NCBI GenBank assembly: GCA_963930645.1
Contig: OZ005662.1
Location: 101,602,436 to 101,666,435, forward strand
Reading direction: 5' to 3'
Length of the DNA stretch: 64,000 bases
Source of the DNA: Salticus scenicus
Lineage: Eukaryota > Arthropoda > Arachnida > Araneae > Salticidae
Part shown: positions 1-10,426 of the stretch, one piece after another
Position numbering within the stretch: the stretch's first letter is position 1
How the letters are laid out: each line of letters begins with the position of its first letter
Program-made: the position numbers and the translations under genes
Notes under the pieces: model-generated
What the model saw: only the letters and a program-made list of their open reading frames with translations
Databases searched by the model: none
What the model was told of the DNA's origin: nothing

Positions 1-744
1 AATCAGGAACGTATTAAAATTATTTTTTGTTTAATAGGTAAAATCTTGTTTTAAATCTTTTTTCTGCTTTTTCTAAAAATGAGATTTTTAACATTTTGCT
101 TTATCGCAAAACATCATAACTCCAAAAGTTATAACTTGAAACGCTATGAAGCCTTGGCAAAATACTCTAGAGGAGTTGTTTTAGGGATTGAACTACGACA
201 ATGAATCTAGCTAAATTAGTTTTTCTTTTCTTTTTTTCAGATAGAAGTTATGAGCTCTCATGTATATTCATGAATTTTTCAGCATGTAAAAATGTTATGT
301 TCTCTAAAATATTAAATAACATGGTAATAGTTTTGAGAGTAGTTCACTCCCTTAAGTACCTTTCAATAATCTAAATAAAATTTGCAGAATAAAAATTTCT
401 TCATTTAAATTTGACTTATGATGTTTTGTAAAAGTGCTTTTTTTTCGCAAATTTTGTGCATATTTTGAGCCTAAATATCAAATATTTTAAATTTTGCATA
501 TTTTTTTTTTCAGGTTATTCACTGTTTTTTACTATATTCTGTCATAAAATGCACAAAAATAGGAAATTTTTCAATTATTAAAAAAAAAGCACTTCCGACG
601 GTAGGCAAGCACCTTAAAATGTAAGAGAATACTGGGAAAACAACGCGATATGTTCATGAAAAATGTAACTAATATATATATATATATTTACTAAAAAAAA
701 ATCCCATGCTTTTCTGTAGATTTTAGTAAAGCTGCATAGACATT
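1..744. other. AT-rich non-coding stretch
   Basis: No credible coding region or RNA gene. It holds short A/T runs and a (TA)n tract near 670-690. A TIR element starts immediately after it. Confidence 0.5.
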
Positions 745-893
745 CACTGTAAAAAATATGTCCTATTTGCTGCCAGAAATTTTCTGTAATTACAAAAAAT
801 ACATTCTGACAACGTAATTTTTTCGTAAATTACGCGTATTTTCTCAAATTACAGAGAATTTCTGGCAGCAAATAGGAGTTATTTTTTACAGTG
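745..893. mobile_element. Palindromic MITE, CACTGT ends (copy 1)
   Basis: A 149 bp inverted repeat. It starts CACTGTAAAAAATATGTCC and ends with the mirrored AGTTATTTTTTACAGTG. Both arms carry the sequence TTTGCTGCCAGAAA followed by TTCTGTAATTAC or its complement, so the element folds almost end to end. A second diverged copy lies at 12337-12500, which shows it is a dispersed family. No coding capacity. The superfamily is uncertain: CACTG ends occur in Chapaev-like DNA transposons among others. Confidence 0.75.
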
Positions 894-1065
894 TACAGTC
901 AGTATTTTCTGAATAATATATTTCTTATTTTTTCTGTGACTTTTGAATCACCCGGTATATATTATATATATATATATGTGTGTGTTAATGGACTAAATAA
1001 TTTATTTAAACCACTAATCATTATTATTAAAAATATATATATGTTAGTGTTCTTTAGCAGTTTAA

Positions 1066-1076
1066 CCCTCCAAGGC

Positions 1077-1110
<34 letters not shown>

Positions 1111-1627
1111 CTTTTAGTGCGCGACAAAAAAATATATAGGTTGTATAGTGATATAAAAATAAAAATAAAACCATATTTTACGGAAAAATCAACTTTTTAA
1201 CTCAACGTACCGTATGTGGAACATACATAAAAATATGATTTACTAATGCGTTTACTATTGTAATAAAGAAAAAAAAAAAAAAAAAAAAAAAACTTACCTT
1301 TGCAAAATATACGCTTCGTTATAACACAACACACAGTATTTTTTTTTTTTTTTTTTTTTTTTTCGAGTCGAAACTGTTCAATAACTATTCTTTTTTTTAT
1401 TTTTGAATTCAGACAAACGACTAACGTATCACTTCCATTGAAATTTCACACTGAGTGCACTCTAACAAAAACACGAACGACATCTTTAGGTAAGGATTCG
1501 TATTACTACATTGCTAAATGTCAATAGCTTCTATCAAGATGTCAAGAGATGTCGCTACTAATAGTTTTATAGCTATAGCAACAATTGAAGTCGGTGTTCT
1601 ACAGATGGAACTGGGTGCCTTGTAGGG
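1066..1627. mobile_element. piggyBac-like MITE in TTAA
   Basis: TTAA lies directly before CCCTCCAAGGC (from 1066) and directly after GCCTTGTAGGG (to 1627). This gives short terminal inverted repeats (CCCTxCAAGGC) flanked by the TTAA target duplication expected of piggyBac elements. The 562 bp interior has long A/T runs and no transposase. The element is non-autonomous. The TIR is short, so chance cannot be fully excluded. Confidence 0.5.
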
Positions 1628-1631
1628 TTAA

Positions 1632-3910
1632 AACCTGTATGTATAAATGTAATAATATGTACTTTCTGAAAATATAAATAAATTGCTTAATGAATATCAT
1701 TATTTGAAAACATTATGAAATTAATAATGTAAAGGCTTAACATCCATTATTAAATGATACCATTCTCAGATTAAGTTTGCATTGTTACATAAGGATCACT
1801 CTTAACAATGGTCAAAAGAAAAAACCTTTTACATTTAAGATATTTAGCCAGAAATCACGAGAAAATGAGTCACTGTTTTGTTTAATTAGGGCAATTAGAA
1901 CGCCTTGTCGGATATTCAAAGGCCCCGATCTCCTCTTTCCCGCTTTCGGTGTCTTTTTCTTGATTATTATTATTATTTATTATTATCTGTTAAAAATTTC
2001 AACAGAAAACTCTGTGTAATCTATTATCTTAAGTCTCACGTAAAATTACAGAGAAAAATAAACGGAGATGTTAAAAACTTATTTTATACATTCATTTTAA
2101 CAACTAATATTAATTTACTTAATTATTGTTGAGAATATAATTCAGACTTGGAATGCTTTTTCTAAAGTAGAAACAGTCATTTTTAATTTTAATTAAAAAA
2201 TTAAATAATAAAATTAGGTAAAAATACAGAATAAAGATTGAGAATCTCGATTATTCACTTTTAACTAAGAATTACTGTAAATTTACAGAAATTCTGGATA
2301 AATATTTACATAAAATTTACAGAAAGGTTTAACCGTGTACTAAGAAATCAATAAACAACTCATAAGATATTTTCTTAAATATTACATTAAATGTGTAACA
2401 TTAAAAGTAAATGAATGTGGATTAACGACTGGATAGTGTAAAACTTCATAGTTAATATAACGTTATAATTTACCTTACATATGAAACAAATCGTTCCATT
2501 TCTCACTGAAAAGAAATTCTGTGATTAACAACTAAAAAATAAATTATGTCTCTATCAAAAATAGTTCTGACTTATAAATTCTAGTTTTCTTTTTTAGCGT
2601 GTTGTAGAAACCCTCTTAGAATTCTTTTTCTATATTATCGTGGTCAAACGTATTTAAAAATCTCTGCAAATAAAAGCGAACACCAAGAGGCTAGTTTCAA
2701 CAACTACAATTTTGGTTTATGACCCAATTCTGAAAACTAAAGCGAGAATTTCTCCCAAGATAAAGAATTCATAATATTCATAACATTGTTTCGTGATCTA
2801 GAAAAATATAGATTAGAAATTATCAACCATTTTGTCTCTTCGGTTTATTTGTTTACCATATGCGCATAACGCGTGTATCTAGTATATTTCTACTTTAGGG
2901 ATTAAAAAAAAAAATCACTAATTATTCGTTCTAGATGAAGGCAGTATATTTGTTTCCTCAGTGCAAAAGCATCCTTATATTAAATACATCTTTATGCAAA
3001 TAATATTTTTGAGATATATATATATAAAACTAATTGAATACATTAATATCAATTTTTTATTCAAATTTCTATGAAAATCTTTTAATTTTGAATATGTTGT
3101 TGACACTACAAAATAAAATTTCCCCCTTACATAAATTTGTATACAAAAAATCTTCATTGAAATTTAATATATATAATTATTATTACCATATACTCTGAGA
3201 AATTTACATTTCATTATTTTATCACAATCTTCACTAACTAATAAAATCAACATTAGTATTTCAGTTAATGAAATATTTTGTTAATTTTATAATTACCCAT
3301 CTGATGCACTATGTGATATACATTTGCATTTCAATGCTTCCTGTAATAGCACACATTCCAATTTAGATGATAAACATACAATGGTGTTAATATTATCTCA
3401 ATCAGAAATCAGAAATCGCTGTAGAATTATTGCGACTTTGAAATTAGATACCATAGTTTAATTGGATTTCTGAAACTTTAGATACCATTATTTGGCATCA
3501 ATAACGTCCAATAATGTCAGTTAAAACTGGGCGAAAAGCCTTTATGTTTGGAAGTTATCAAATACAGTTGTAGTTATTACATAAAACATACAGCAATAAC
3601 TATTCAGGTTAAGTATTATCGGGATATTTGTGAATCCAAGAATTATAATTTCTGCTGTATGATTTTATTATTCAAAGTGAAATGAACTATAATGAGAAAT
3701 TTTAAGTTAAACATAATGAAATTGCGTAACATAAAAATTTAATAATAAATAATATTGAATATTTTTTTTATGTTTAAAATACTTAAAAATCATTACATCT
3801 CGTACAATTATATTATATTTTAATTACAGTAAAAATCGAGACACTATACATTAAAATTTTGAACCTATAGCAAAAGTTTTACGTACTCTTAATATATCTG
3901 TATCATATAA
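1632..3910. other. Intergenic, nothing recognised
   Basis: AT-rich sequence with no ORF showing protein-like composition and no clear tandem structure. A segment near 1885-1965 shares a short block (gacaccgaa followed by an aggaatctggg-like run) in reverse orientation with 12770-12830, suggesting an old dispersed repeat. Confidence 0.4.
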
Positions 3911-3911
3911 A

Positions 3912-4284
3912 CCTCAATTTCTGATTCGTAATTTTCTTTCTAATTTTAAACCTGTTATCCCCCCCCTTTTCTCGTACAGGAGTTATTTATAGTATTCCTT
4001 GTAAATCTTACAATTATGTTTATATTGGTGAAACTGACCGTTCCCTTCATACTCCATTTCTCGAACATAAAAGAAATTTCAAAAACCACGATATTCGTTC
4101 AAAAATAGTCCAGCATGCCATAGAAATCGACCATCTACCCGATTTTGACAATACTAAAATAATTGTATCTAACTATTCAAATTATGATTCTAGAATTTTC
4201 CTTGAGGGCTGGTATTCAAAACAGCATTTTTCACCTCTTAATGAAGCATGCGCAGTCCCTGCCGAATACGCTGTGCTTTCGTAG
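3912..4284 (+). pseudogene. Canonical Penelope-like element, GIY-YIG endonuclease tail
   Basis: The reading frame ending at TAG 4282-4284 encodes a GIY-YIG nuclease of the type that closes the ORF of canonical PLEs. Visible signatures are GVIYSIPC, then VYIGET about seven residues later, then LEHKRNF, and a downstream E-x3-Y segment (LEGWYSKQH). In PLEs this domain nicks target DNA for reverse transcription. The copy is decayed. The second Cys of the usual CxxC is Tyr (CKSYN), the residue before FLEH where Arg is usual is Pro, and a run of eight C at 3959-3966 shifts the frame from a recognisable upstream segment (NFLSNFKPVIP). No RT domain is preserved upstream, so it is 5'-truncated. A hammerhead-like motif lies 45 bp downstream, as expected for these elements. 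Confidence 0.8.
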
Positions 4285-4328
4285 AGGTAATCTATTGTTC
4301 ATCTCAGCGTTTACATTTGATGATTTTT

Positions 4329-4376
4329 ACTGATGAGGAGCCTAAAATAAGGCTCGAAACGTTTAAATTTATGTAG
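4329..4376 (+). ncRNA. Hammerhead-like ribozyme motif of the PLE
   Basis: The conserved box CTGATGA (4330-4336) is followed by stem II GAGCC/GGCTC (4338-4342 with 4351-4355, loop TAAAATAA) and then GAAAC (4356-4360). A short stem III ACGT/ATGT (4359-4362 with 4371-4374) precedes a candidate GUA cleavage triplet (4373-4375). Canonical PLEs are known to carry hammerhead motifs. Oddities: one unpaired G (4337) sits between the box and stem II, and I see no good stem I. It may therefore be inactive or only a conserved relic. Confidence 0.6.
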
Positions 4377-4384
4377 CTTATATT

Positions 4385-5610
4385 TTAATATTTTAATTGT
4401 ATATTTTAATGTATATTGTCTCTATTTTTACTGTAATTAAAATATATTTTTTATTATGTGTTATACCAGTTTTATTATTTACTCTTACTATTTAGCTTAG
4501 AATGGCTATACATTTTAGTCAACGGATAAATCGATACTCGCAAAAATGTGTCGAATATCTGAAAAATCATGTATCACTCATAATTTATGAAATAATTTCC
4601 CGCGTTACAGGGTATTGTTATATTAAAAATTAGAATTAGAAAATAATTGAGTGAATGTCATTACCAAAAAAGTGCAATCATGTGGAACTCATAAATTATG
4701 AGAAACTTTCCCATATTATGAAGTGTAGTTTGAAAGTGAGCAGGAATCAGAGAATGTTTGTTTGAATGTTATTTAAAACGCAAGAATGTTAAATTTGACA
4801 TTACTAATAAATTAAGGGACACTTTCTCACATTAAGAAATATTGTTATCAAAAAATAGTGAGAGTAAGTCAGAAAGTGATTCTGTGATTGTCATAAAAAA
4901 TCAAAAAAGTAAAATCAGTCGTTGCTCAAAAATTATATAACGCTTCGCCATATTTGTAAGGAAAGGAATTGCAAGTATGGCCTTTTTTCTAAATCATCCT
5001 ATACTTCATTTTCACTATCTGTAGGCTACATAATTCAACTTTTACACAAGCATACGTAATAAGTTTAATATTAATACACACATACACATAAATTTTATTT
5101 TTTATAAACTATTATCCTTATACTTTTACTGAAACAAGAAGAATATGTCTGATACTATCCATTAAATATTCTCTTTAATTAATTATACGAACAAGATATT
5201 CTAAATAGCTTTTCTTTGCATTTCAAAGTCATCATAAATGGCATGTACTATTGAGGTAATCTTTTATGTAAAACAATGTTATTAACATTCAGTCAGAGGG
5301 AAATTACTTAGAGAATTTTTAAAATATTGAAAGTAGATTTAATCAGATATCATTAAAATCATCTTTGATATAAATGCGTTTGATACGCAGTCGGTAATAA
5401 TATAGTTAGAGAAGTAGTCTAGAATGATATCTACGAGATATAATTGGAAGATAATAAGCCCTGAATAATCCATCATTATTAATCGTTAATCATTACAATA
5501 TACGTATGAAATTAAAATGTTCAATTTAGTTGGAATAGTTTAAATCCTTGCAAATCATAAAGTAATAAGATTTTATTCAACCACTTAACTCAATTTTAAT
5601 CGTTTGATAA
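4385..5610. other. Intergenic, nothing recognised
   Basis: AT-rich, without coding-like ORFs. Three loosely similar stretches near 4600-4920 share phrases such as aactcataaattatgaga and gtgagtgaat, suggesting an eroded tandem repeat. Confidence 0.35.
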
Positions 5611-6215
5611 TAATGCTCGAAATTAAAATTACCTCTGATACCTTTTCAGCATATTCTTAGGTAAAATGATCTCCTGATTCCGAATATGACGTCCATTTTG
5701 CCCTATCACTCACCGTTTTTTAGGAATGGCCCCCTATTTTTACCACTTTTCGGTGATTTTATGGCTATAAATTTGATTTTTAGGAGGGGCAAGATTGTTT
5801 TAAATGTTAAATATCTTCTGAAGGGCTACAGAGTTGGAAAATTCTAAAACATGAAAATTTGCGGCAAGAAAAAAATTTAGGGGGGGGGGGGAATTTGCCA
5901 TTGAAATTATGTATTACATTTCTTATATTTTTTTAATCTATTATAAATGTTATTTATTAAACATGATATATATTTTTTTGTTTTTTGTTTTTAGACGTTA
6001 AATTAATTCTTTTTCATTCTCTAAATCAAATTCATAGTCCGAAGAGTGATAAAAATTTGGGAAGGGGGTGGGATCTCTAGAATCGGTGGGTGATTGGTCA
6101 GAATAGGAGTCATATTCGGATTCAGGAGGTCATTTTGCATAAGAATCAGCAAGAATGGTATCAGAGCTCGAAAAAAAATATATATTTTTTTAATATATAT
6201 TTTTGAAGCGCAGTG
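5611..6215. mobile_element. 0.6 kb CACTG-type TIR element (copy 1)
   Basis: About 600 bp with long inverted arms. The left arm (5633 to about 5720, TCTGATACC, CAGCATATTCTTAGG, CTCCTGATTCCGAATATGA) is mirrored by the right arm (about 6080-6166, ATTCGGATTCAGGAGG, GGTATCAGAG). It aligns along its length with 20559-21174, whose outer ends are clean CACTGCTC/GAGCAGTG. Here the right end keeps CAGTG and the left end is eroded to ATGCTC. The middle contains a G-run and no transposase, so it is a non-autonomous element. Confidence 0.7.
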
Positions 6216-6271
6216 TAATTTATATGTACAAGGCATATAAACATATAAAGTTCAAAAGGAAAAAGGAAAAG

Positions 6272-6272
<1 letters not shown>

Positions 6273-6341
<69 letters not shown>
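6273..6341. repeat. (AT)n microsatellite
   Basis: About 34 uninterrupted AT units. Confidence 0.95.
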
Positions 6342-6343
<2 letters not shown>

Positions 6344-7318
6344 AAAAACATTAATATAATCAGTGCAAAAATGTTTTTATGAAATTTAAAGATGACTCAA
6401 CTTCAGTATCAAAACAATTCCTCGGATCACAAGCTGAGACTACCCATATCAAATCAAAGAATAATTAAAGAAAAATCAAAATAAATAATGGAAATTGGAA
6501 TTAGAAAAAAAAGCATTATTTGCATTCTAACGTTTTCAAGGGCCTGGTAGAATGCAAATATGCTAAAATATGGATGTTTTTCTGTAACAAAGAAAGCAAA
6601 AGCTAAGAATTTCTTTGTTCGCAGGCCCGAAACACCCATAGACAATCCATTAAAGAAGAAGATAAAAATAAAACTATAACCTAATATGACAAACCATAAC
6701 CATATAAAATTAAGATTAAAATAAAAATACAAAGATACAAAAATTCATCTTACTGAATAAAATATTTGATATGAACACAACTCAAAAAAGAAATATACAT
6801 AGTCAAAACAGAAAAACGAAAAACGAAGATCATAATAAAACGATAATCATAAAAAAACCTTTACCTAAATATGAAAAACCATAACCATTTAAATGTAAGA
6901 TTTAAAAAAAAAAATAAAAAACCCATAAAACTGTAGAAGAATAAGATTACTTTAACCTTTCAAAAATGAAATTGAAGCAATAAACGTCGCACATGTAAAA
7001 ATGTAACAATCAGTTAGCAGTTAGATTCACAGTTAATTAGTTCAAAATAGCATGGACCATAGAGTAATTTTTAGGATTCACAGTGGAATTCATGTAGGGT
7101 AAGGATTCAAATCCTGAAATAAACAGATGATGATTCCTAATATTGAATCATGCATAGTGGTGCCATCTGGAGTAATAAGATGAAAATAATGGAAAAATAC
7201 AATCAAATAAATTTAGGATTCAAATAATCAATGTATTTGATTGAAAACCAAAAAATAATACCTAATATTTAGACGTAAATTTAAATTTGAATAAAATGTA
7301 TGCGGAGAAAAAAATAAA
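6342..7318. other. Repeat-bearing stretch 3' of the Naiad ORF
   Basis: No coding region. It contains a perfect 12 bp hairpin (6518-6529 with 6548-6559) whose arms hold the octamer ATGCAAAT in opposite orientations. It also holds a partly duplicated segment, 6680-6735 resembling 6864-6917 (cctaatatgacaaaccataa against cctaaatatgaaaaaccata). The sequence lies between an (AT)n and an (AAAT)n tract. Whether it belongs to an older PLE copy cannot be decided by eye. Confidence 0.4.
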
Positions 7319-7320
7319 AA

Positions 7321-7365
7321 ATAAAAAATAAATAAATAAAATAAAATAAATAAATAAATAAATAA
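7321..7365. repeat. (AAAT)n microsatellite at the Naiad 3' junction
   Basis: AAAT/AAAAT units run directly up to the stop codon of the minus-strand RT ORF (stop 7366-7368). On the element's coding strand the ORF is followed within a few bases by TTAT-rich repeats. Naiad PLEs are known to favour microsatellites as insertion sites, so this tract is probably the target or the junction. Confidence 0.85.
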
Positions 7366-9945
7366 TTAAAAGAATTTTTTTATTAAGTGTTTGGGATAGC
7401 CATTAATTAATGCTAAATTTTTAAAGAATCGAAATTGTAATTTTTGATGTTTGTCAGACACTAAATATTTGATCCTTAGATTAAAATTAAGAAGAATATT
7501 GACAAATACAGATTTATGTAAGCATGTTTTAAAGTTAGTGAAAAAATTTACCTTAAAGGGGAAATCTTTCTTTTTATCGTACAAGTCAAATTCTAATTGG
7601 CCATTACTATTAAGAATAATTTTTAAATCTAAGAAATTAATGACACTAGAATCCAAATCAGTACTACTTAGAGACAGATTTTCAGGATATTTGACAGGTA
7701 AGTCTAGTTTGGTGCGATTTTTATCCAAATATAATATAATTATATCATCAATGTATCGTAGTAATTTAAAGTTAGTACACTCAATGTCACGCTCATAATA
7801 ATATAAGTATAGATCAGCTAATATGCTAGAAGCAATTCCACCTTGTGGCAATCCTAAACGTTGTTTATATAAATAATTATTGAATAAAATATAGTTATGG
7901 AAAAGGATAAACCTAGTCAGAGTTTTAAAGGCTGAAGGAGTTATGCTAACATTTAGATTTAAATACTGCCAATGTTCTACAAAGAGTTTATTTATAATAT
8001 CAAACATATCTTTAATATCAATATTATTAAAAAGATCATTGAAATCAAAAGTTTTTATACCAGTAATATCAGTAAGATTTTTAATTTTATTTTTGAGTTG
8101 AAAACTATTTTTTAGAAAAAAATTACACTTGTTAGAAACAATATAACTATGTAATTTTTTAAGGATATTCAATAACATAATATTAGCATTAGAAGTATAG
8201 GCATTGCAGGCAACAGAAACAGTACGAAATTTAATAGGATCTTTATGAAATTTTGGAATTACAACTAAATAAGGATAATTGTAGTTATTACATTTAGTTT
8301 TTATCAACTTATAATAATTAAATATATGCCTATTTTTAATATCGATACTGTCATTAATCCTAAGAAAAATATTACTAGTATCCATAGTATCAAAAAGAAG
8401 TTGTTTATAATATTTTTTGCAAATAATTGCATAGTTATTAGCCGCCTTGTCAACATAAGTAATAATAAATTTAGACTGTAAGTCTAAAATTGCTGAATGA
8501 ATTTCTTTGAAATTATAGTACTTGATATTAGAAAGATGGTGCATATTATAAACTAAATCAAGTTTAAATTTCTCCAATAACTTAAATTTCCACTCATTAA
8601 AAAATTCCACTGGTTTATTATAATCAATAGCAATTTTGTATATAAAGAGATCCAAGTCTAAATTAAATTGAGTAATGATATCAATAAATTTGAATTTTGA
8701 GGGCATCCGAAATTTAGTACCATACTTCATCAAAGATCTAAGAGTAAGATTTTCCACAATATTGATATCACCAGTAATAATATGACCATGAGATGTATTG
8801 AAAAAAGATTTATATTTGGAATCAGAACAATAGCATGGAGGATGATCATTAGAAGTAAGAAATTTAGCAAATTTATTGTAGTTAAATATTTTTCTACCTA
8901 AAGTAATATTGTATTTAAAAGTTTTTTGAATGATGAAGTTTTTGATGGGAAAAGGATTGGATGGATCATTAAGTAAATTGTGAATATGAAGTTTATTAAA
9001 AACCAGATGAGAAAAATTGATCACCAAGAGAGAGTTATTTATTTTTTGACCAGACTTTAAATCAAGTTTAATATTAAAACACTCAGCCCTATAGTGTAAA
9101 ATATCAAAGAATACATCACTGAAGTGTGAATCAAAAGAATGAGAATGGAATACTTTAAAATATTTAAGAAGATACTTCTTTTTTATTCCAAAAATAAAAT
9201 TACGTATAACTTTCCAATTATAAGACTGAAGAAAAATACTTTCTAAGGATTTGAGATTTTGTAAAATATATGAAATGTCCAGATGTTGGGAAGACGACCT
9301 TGATGATCCCCTAGAAGTTCTAGTAATCTTTTTATATAAAGAGTGATTTACAGTTTTATAAATATTACTGTAAAATTCAATATTTGAAACCTTGGAATAA
9401 ACAGAATGTTGTTTATTATAAACATTAGAATTTAAACCAAAAGGATAGATAGTATTCAGTGATTTAATATATTGTGATTCAAGTAGGAGACGTTCATTCA
9501 AATTCTTCTTAAAATTAAGAATTTTCACAGTAATATTATTAAAGTCATGTTGATGGAAGTGCATATATTCAAAATTAGTGGTAAATTGACGTGATTTTTT
9601 AATATCGGAGCGATGTAAGTTAATCCGCTTGTGTAATGGATTACTAGTTTGTCCAATATATACCATATTGCATAAATTGCACTTGAGAGAGTAAATAATA
9701 TTAAAAGCTTTACAAAATGTAACATGAGAAGAGCTATCTCTAAAATGAGAAGCATCAGCAAGAGGGCATGTAAGACATCTAGTAGAATTACATTTTTTAA
9801 AAAATAAATTGCGAAGAGGAGGATGATATAGGTAGCAGGATGACGATCCAGAGTAATCCCTATACATTACTCTGTACCGAGCACAAGACAAACCATAAGA
9901 TTTGCCTTTTTTGCCAGGCGCTAGGAATTTACTTAGAACAACCAT
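7366..9945 (-). CDS. Naiad-type Penelope-like retroelement polyprotein (GIY-YIG nuclease + reverse transcriptase)
   Basis: An uninterrupted 859-residue ORF with permuted PLE order. The N-terminus has a Cys cluster (C52, C57, C60). A GIY-YIG endonuclease follows at about 80-175: IIYSLKC 83-89, CxxC C89/C92, YIGQT 96-100, R107, H111 plus an HFHQH patch at 129-133 that may complete the CCHH motif, and E156 in the catalytic position. A linker carries the diagnostic CxC (C371/C373, CYC) and GHIITGDI 387-394. The RT follows: VIPKFHKDP 562-570 with RTVSVA after it, motif A FDFNDLFNNI with D634, GLPQGGIASS 698-707, motif C YIDD 731-734, and FLDLKI near 771-776. It ends in an RT-thumb-like segment with no C-terminal nuclease. 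This matches the Naiad clade of N-terminal EN+ PLEs, which cut target DNA and reverse-transcribe their RNA in place. Conserved cysteines are encoded as Cys with no in-frame TGA, unlike the selenoprotein Naiads reported from spiders. All catalytic residues are present, so it is young and perhaps active. Confidence 0.93.
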   Translation of the reverse strand: MVVLSKFLAPGKKGKSYGLSCARYRVMYRDYSGSSSCYLYHPPLRNLFFKKCNSTRCLTCPLADASHFRDSSSHVTFCKAFNIIYSLKCNLCNMVYIGQTSNPLHKRINLHRSDIKKSRQFTTNFEYMHFHQHDFNNITVKILNFKKNLNERLLLESQYIKSLNTIYPFGLNSNVYNKQHSVYSKVSNIEFYSNIYKTVNHSLYKKITRTSRGSSRSSSQHLDISYILQNLKSLESIFLQSYNWKVIRNFIFGIKKKYLLKYFKVFHSHSFDSHFSDVFFDILHYRAECFNIKLDLKSGQKINNSLLVINFSHLVFNKLHIHNLLNDPSNPFPIKNFIIQKTFKYNITLGRKIFNYNKFAKFLTSNDHPPCYCSDSKYKSFFNTSHGHIITGDINIVENLTLRSLMKYGTKFRMPSKFKFIDIITQFNLDLDLFIYKIAIDYNKPVEFFNEWKFKLLEKFKLDLVYNMHHLSNIKYYNFKEIHSAILDLQSKFIITYVDKAANNYAIICKKYYKQLLFDTMDTSNIFLRINDSIDIKNRHIFNYYKLIKTKCNNYNYPYLVVIPKFHKDPIKFRTVSVACNAYTSNANIMLLNILKKLHSYIVSNKCNFFLKNSFQLKNKIKNLTDITGIKTFDFNDLFNNIDIKDMFDIINKLFVEHWQYLNLNVSITPSAFKTLTRFILFHNYILFNNYLYKQRLGLPQGGIASSILADLYLYYYERDIECTNFKLLRYIDDIIILYLDKNRTKLDLPVKYPENLSLSSTDLDSSVINFLDLKIILNSNGQLEFDLYDKKKDFPFKVNFFTNFKTCLHKSVFVNILLNFNLRIKYLVSDKHQKLQFRFFKNLALINGYPKHLIKKFF

Positions 9946-10380
9946 TTAATGAATAATGAAGATAAATATTGGATATATAATAAATTGAGACAATAATTAT
10001 AAAAAATATTGGAATTTAACTAAGCTTGCAAAATTATAATAGAAGCTTGATAAATTCGTAAAAATAGATAAATATGTTTTCCTATAAAAAAACTAAAACT
10101 TTAGAGAATCTTGAGTAAAATAAATATTTTTTGAACATAATAATTCTTTTGAAATTCTGGATTAAAATAAATGGAGCACAAAATTGTATAAATACATAAA
10201 CAACCTTTAGTAGAAAAGTATGAAAAAAGTATTAATATTTACAAAAAGTAGTCATAGCCATGATGAAAATTCATCAATGATATATACAACAATATATACA
10301 ATAATAAGTTATTTAAAATAGACCCCTCCCAAAAAAAAAAAAAAAAAAGGATGACTAACAAATAATAATGTAGTAAAACA

Positions 10381-10422
<42 letters not shown>
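9946..10422. other. Upstream flank of the Naiad ORF
   Basis: AT-rich, without an ORF. Probably contains the element's 5' UTR or pseudo-LTR, but no direct repeat with the 3' side could be recognised. It ends in an A-run (about 10331-10347) and an (AT)n tract (10383-10423). Confidence 0.4.

Positions 10423-10423
<1 letters not shown>

Positions 10424-10426
<3 letters not shown>

Noticed and set aside
7451..7798. 115-codon plus-strand ORF
   Set aside because: Antisense shadow of the Naiad reverse transcriptase.
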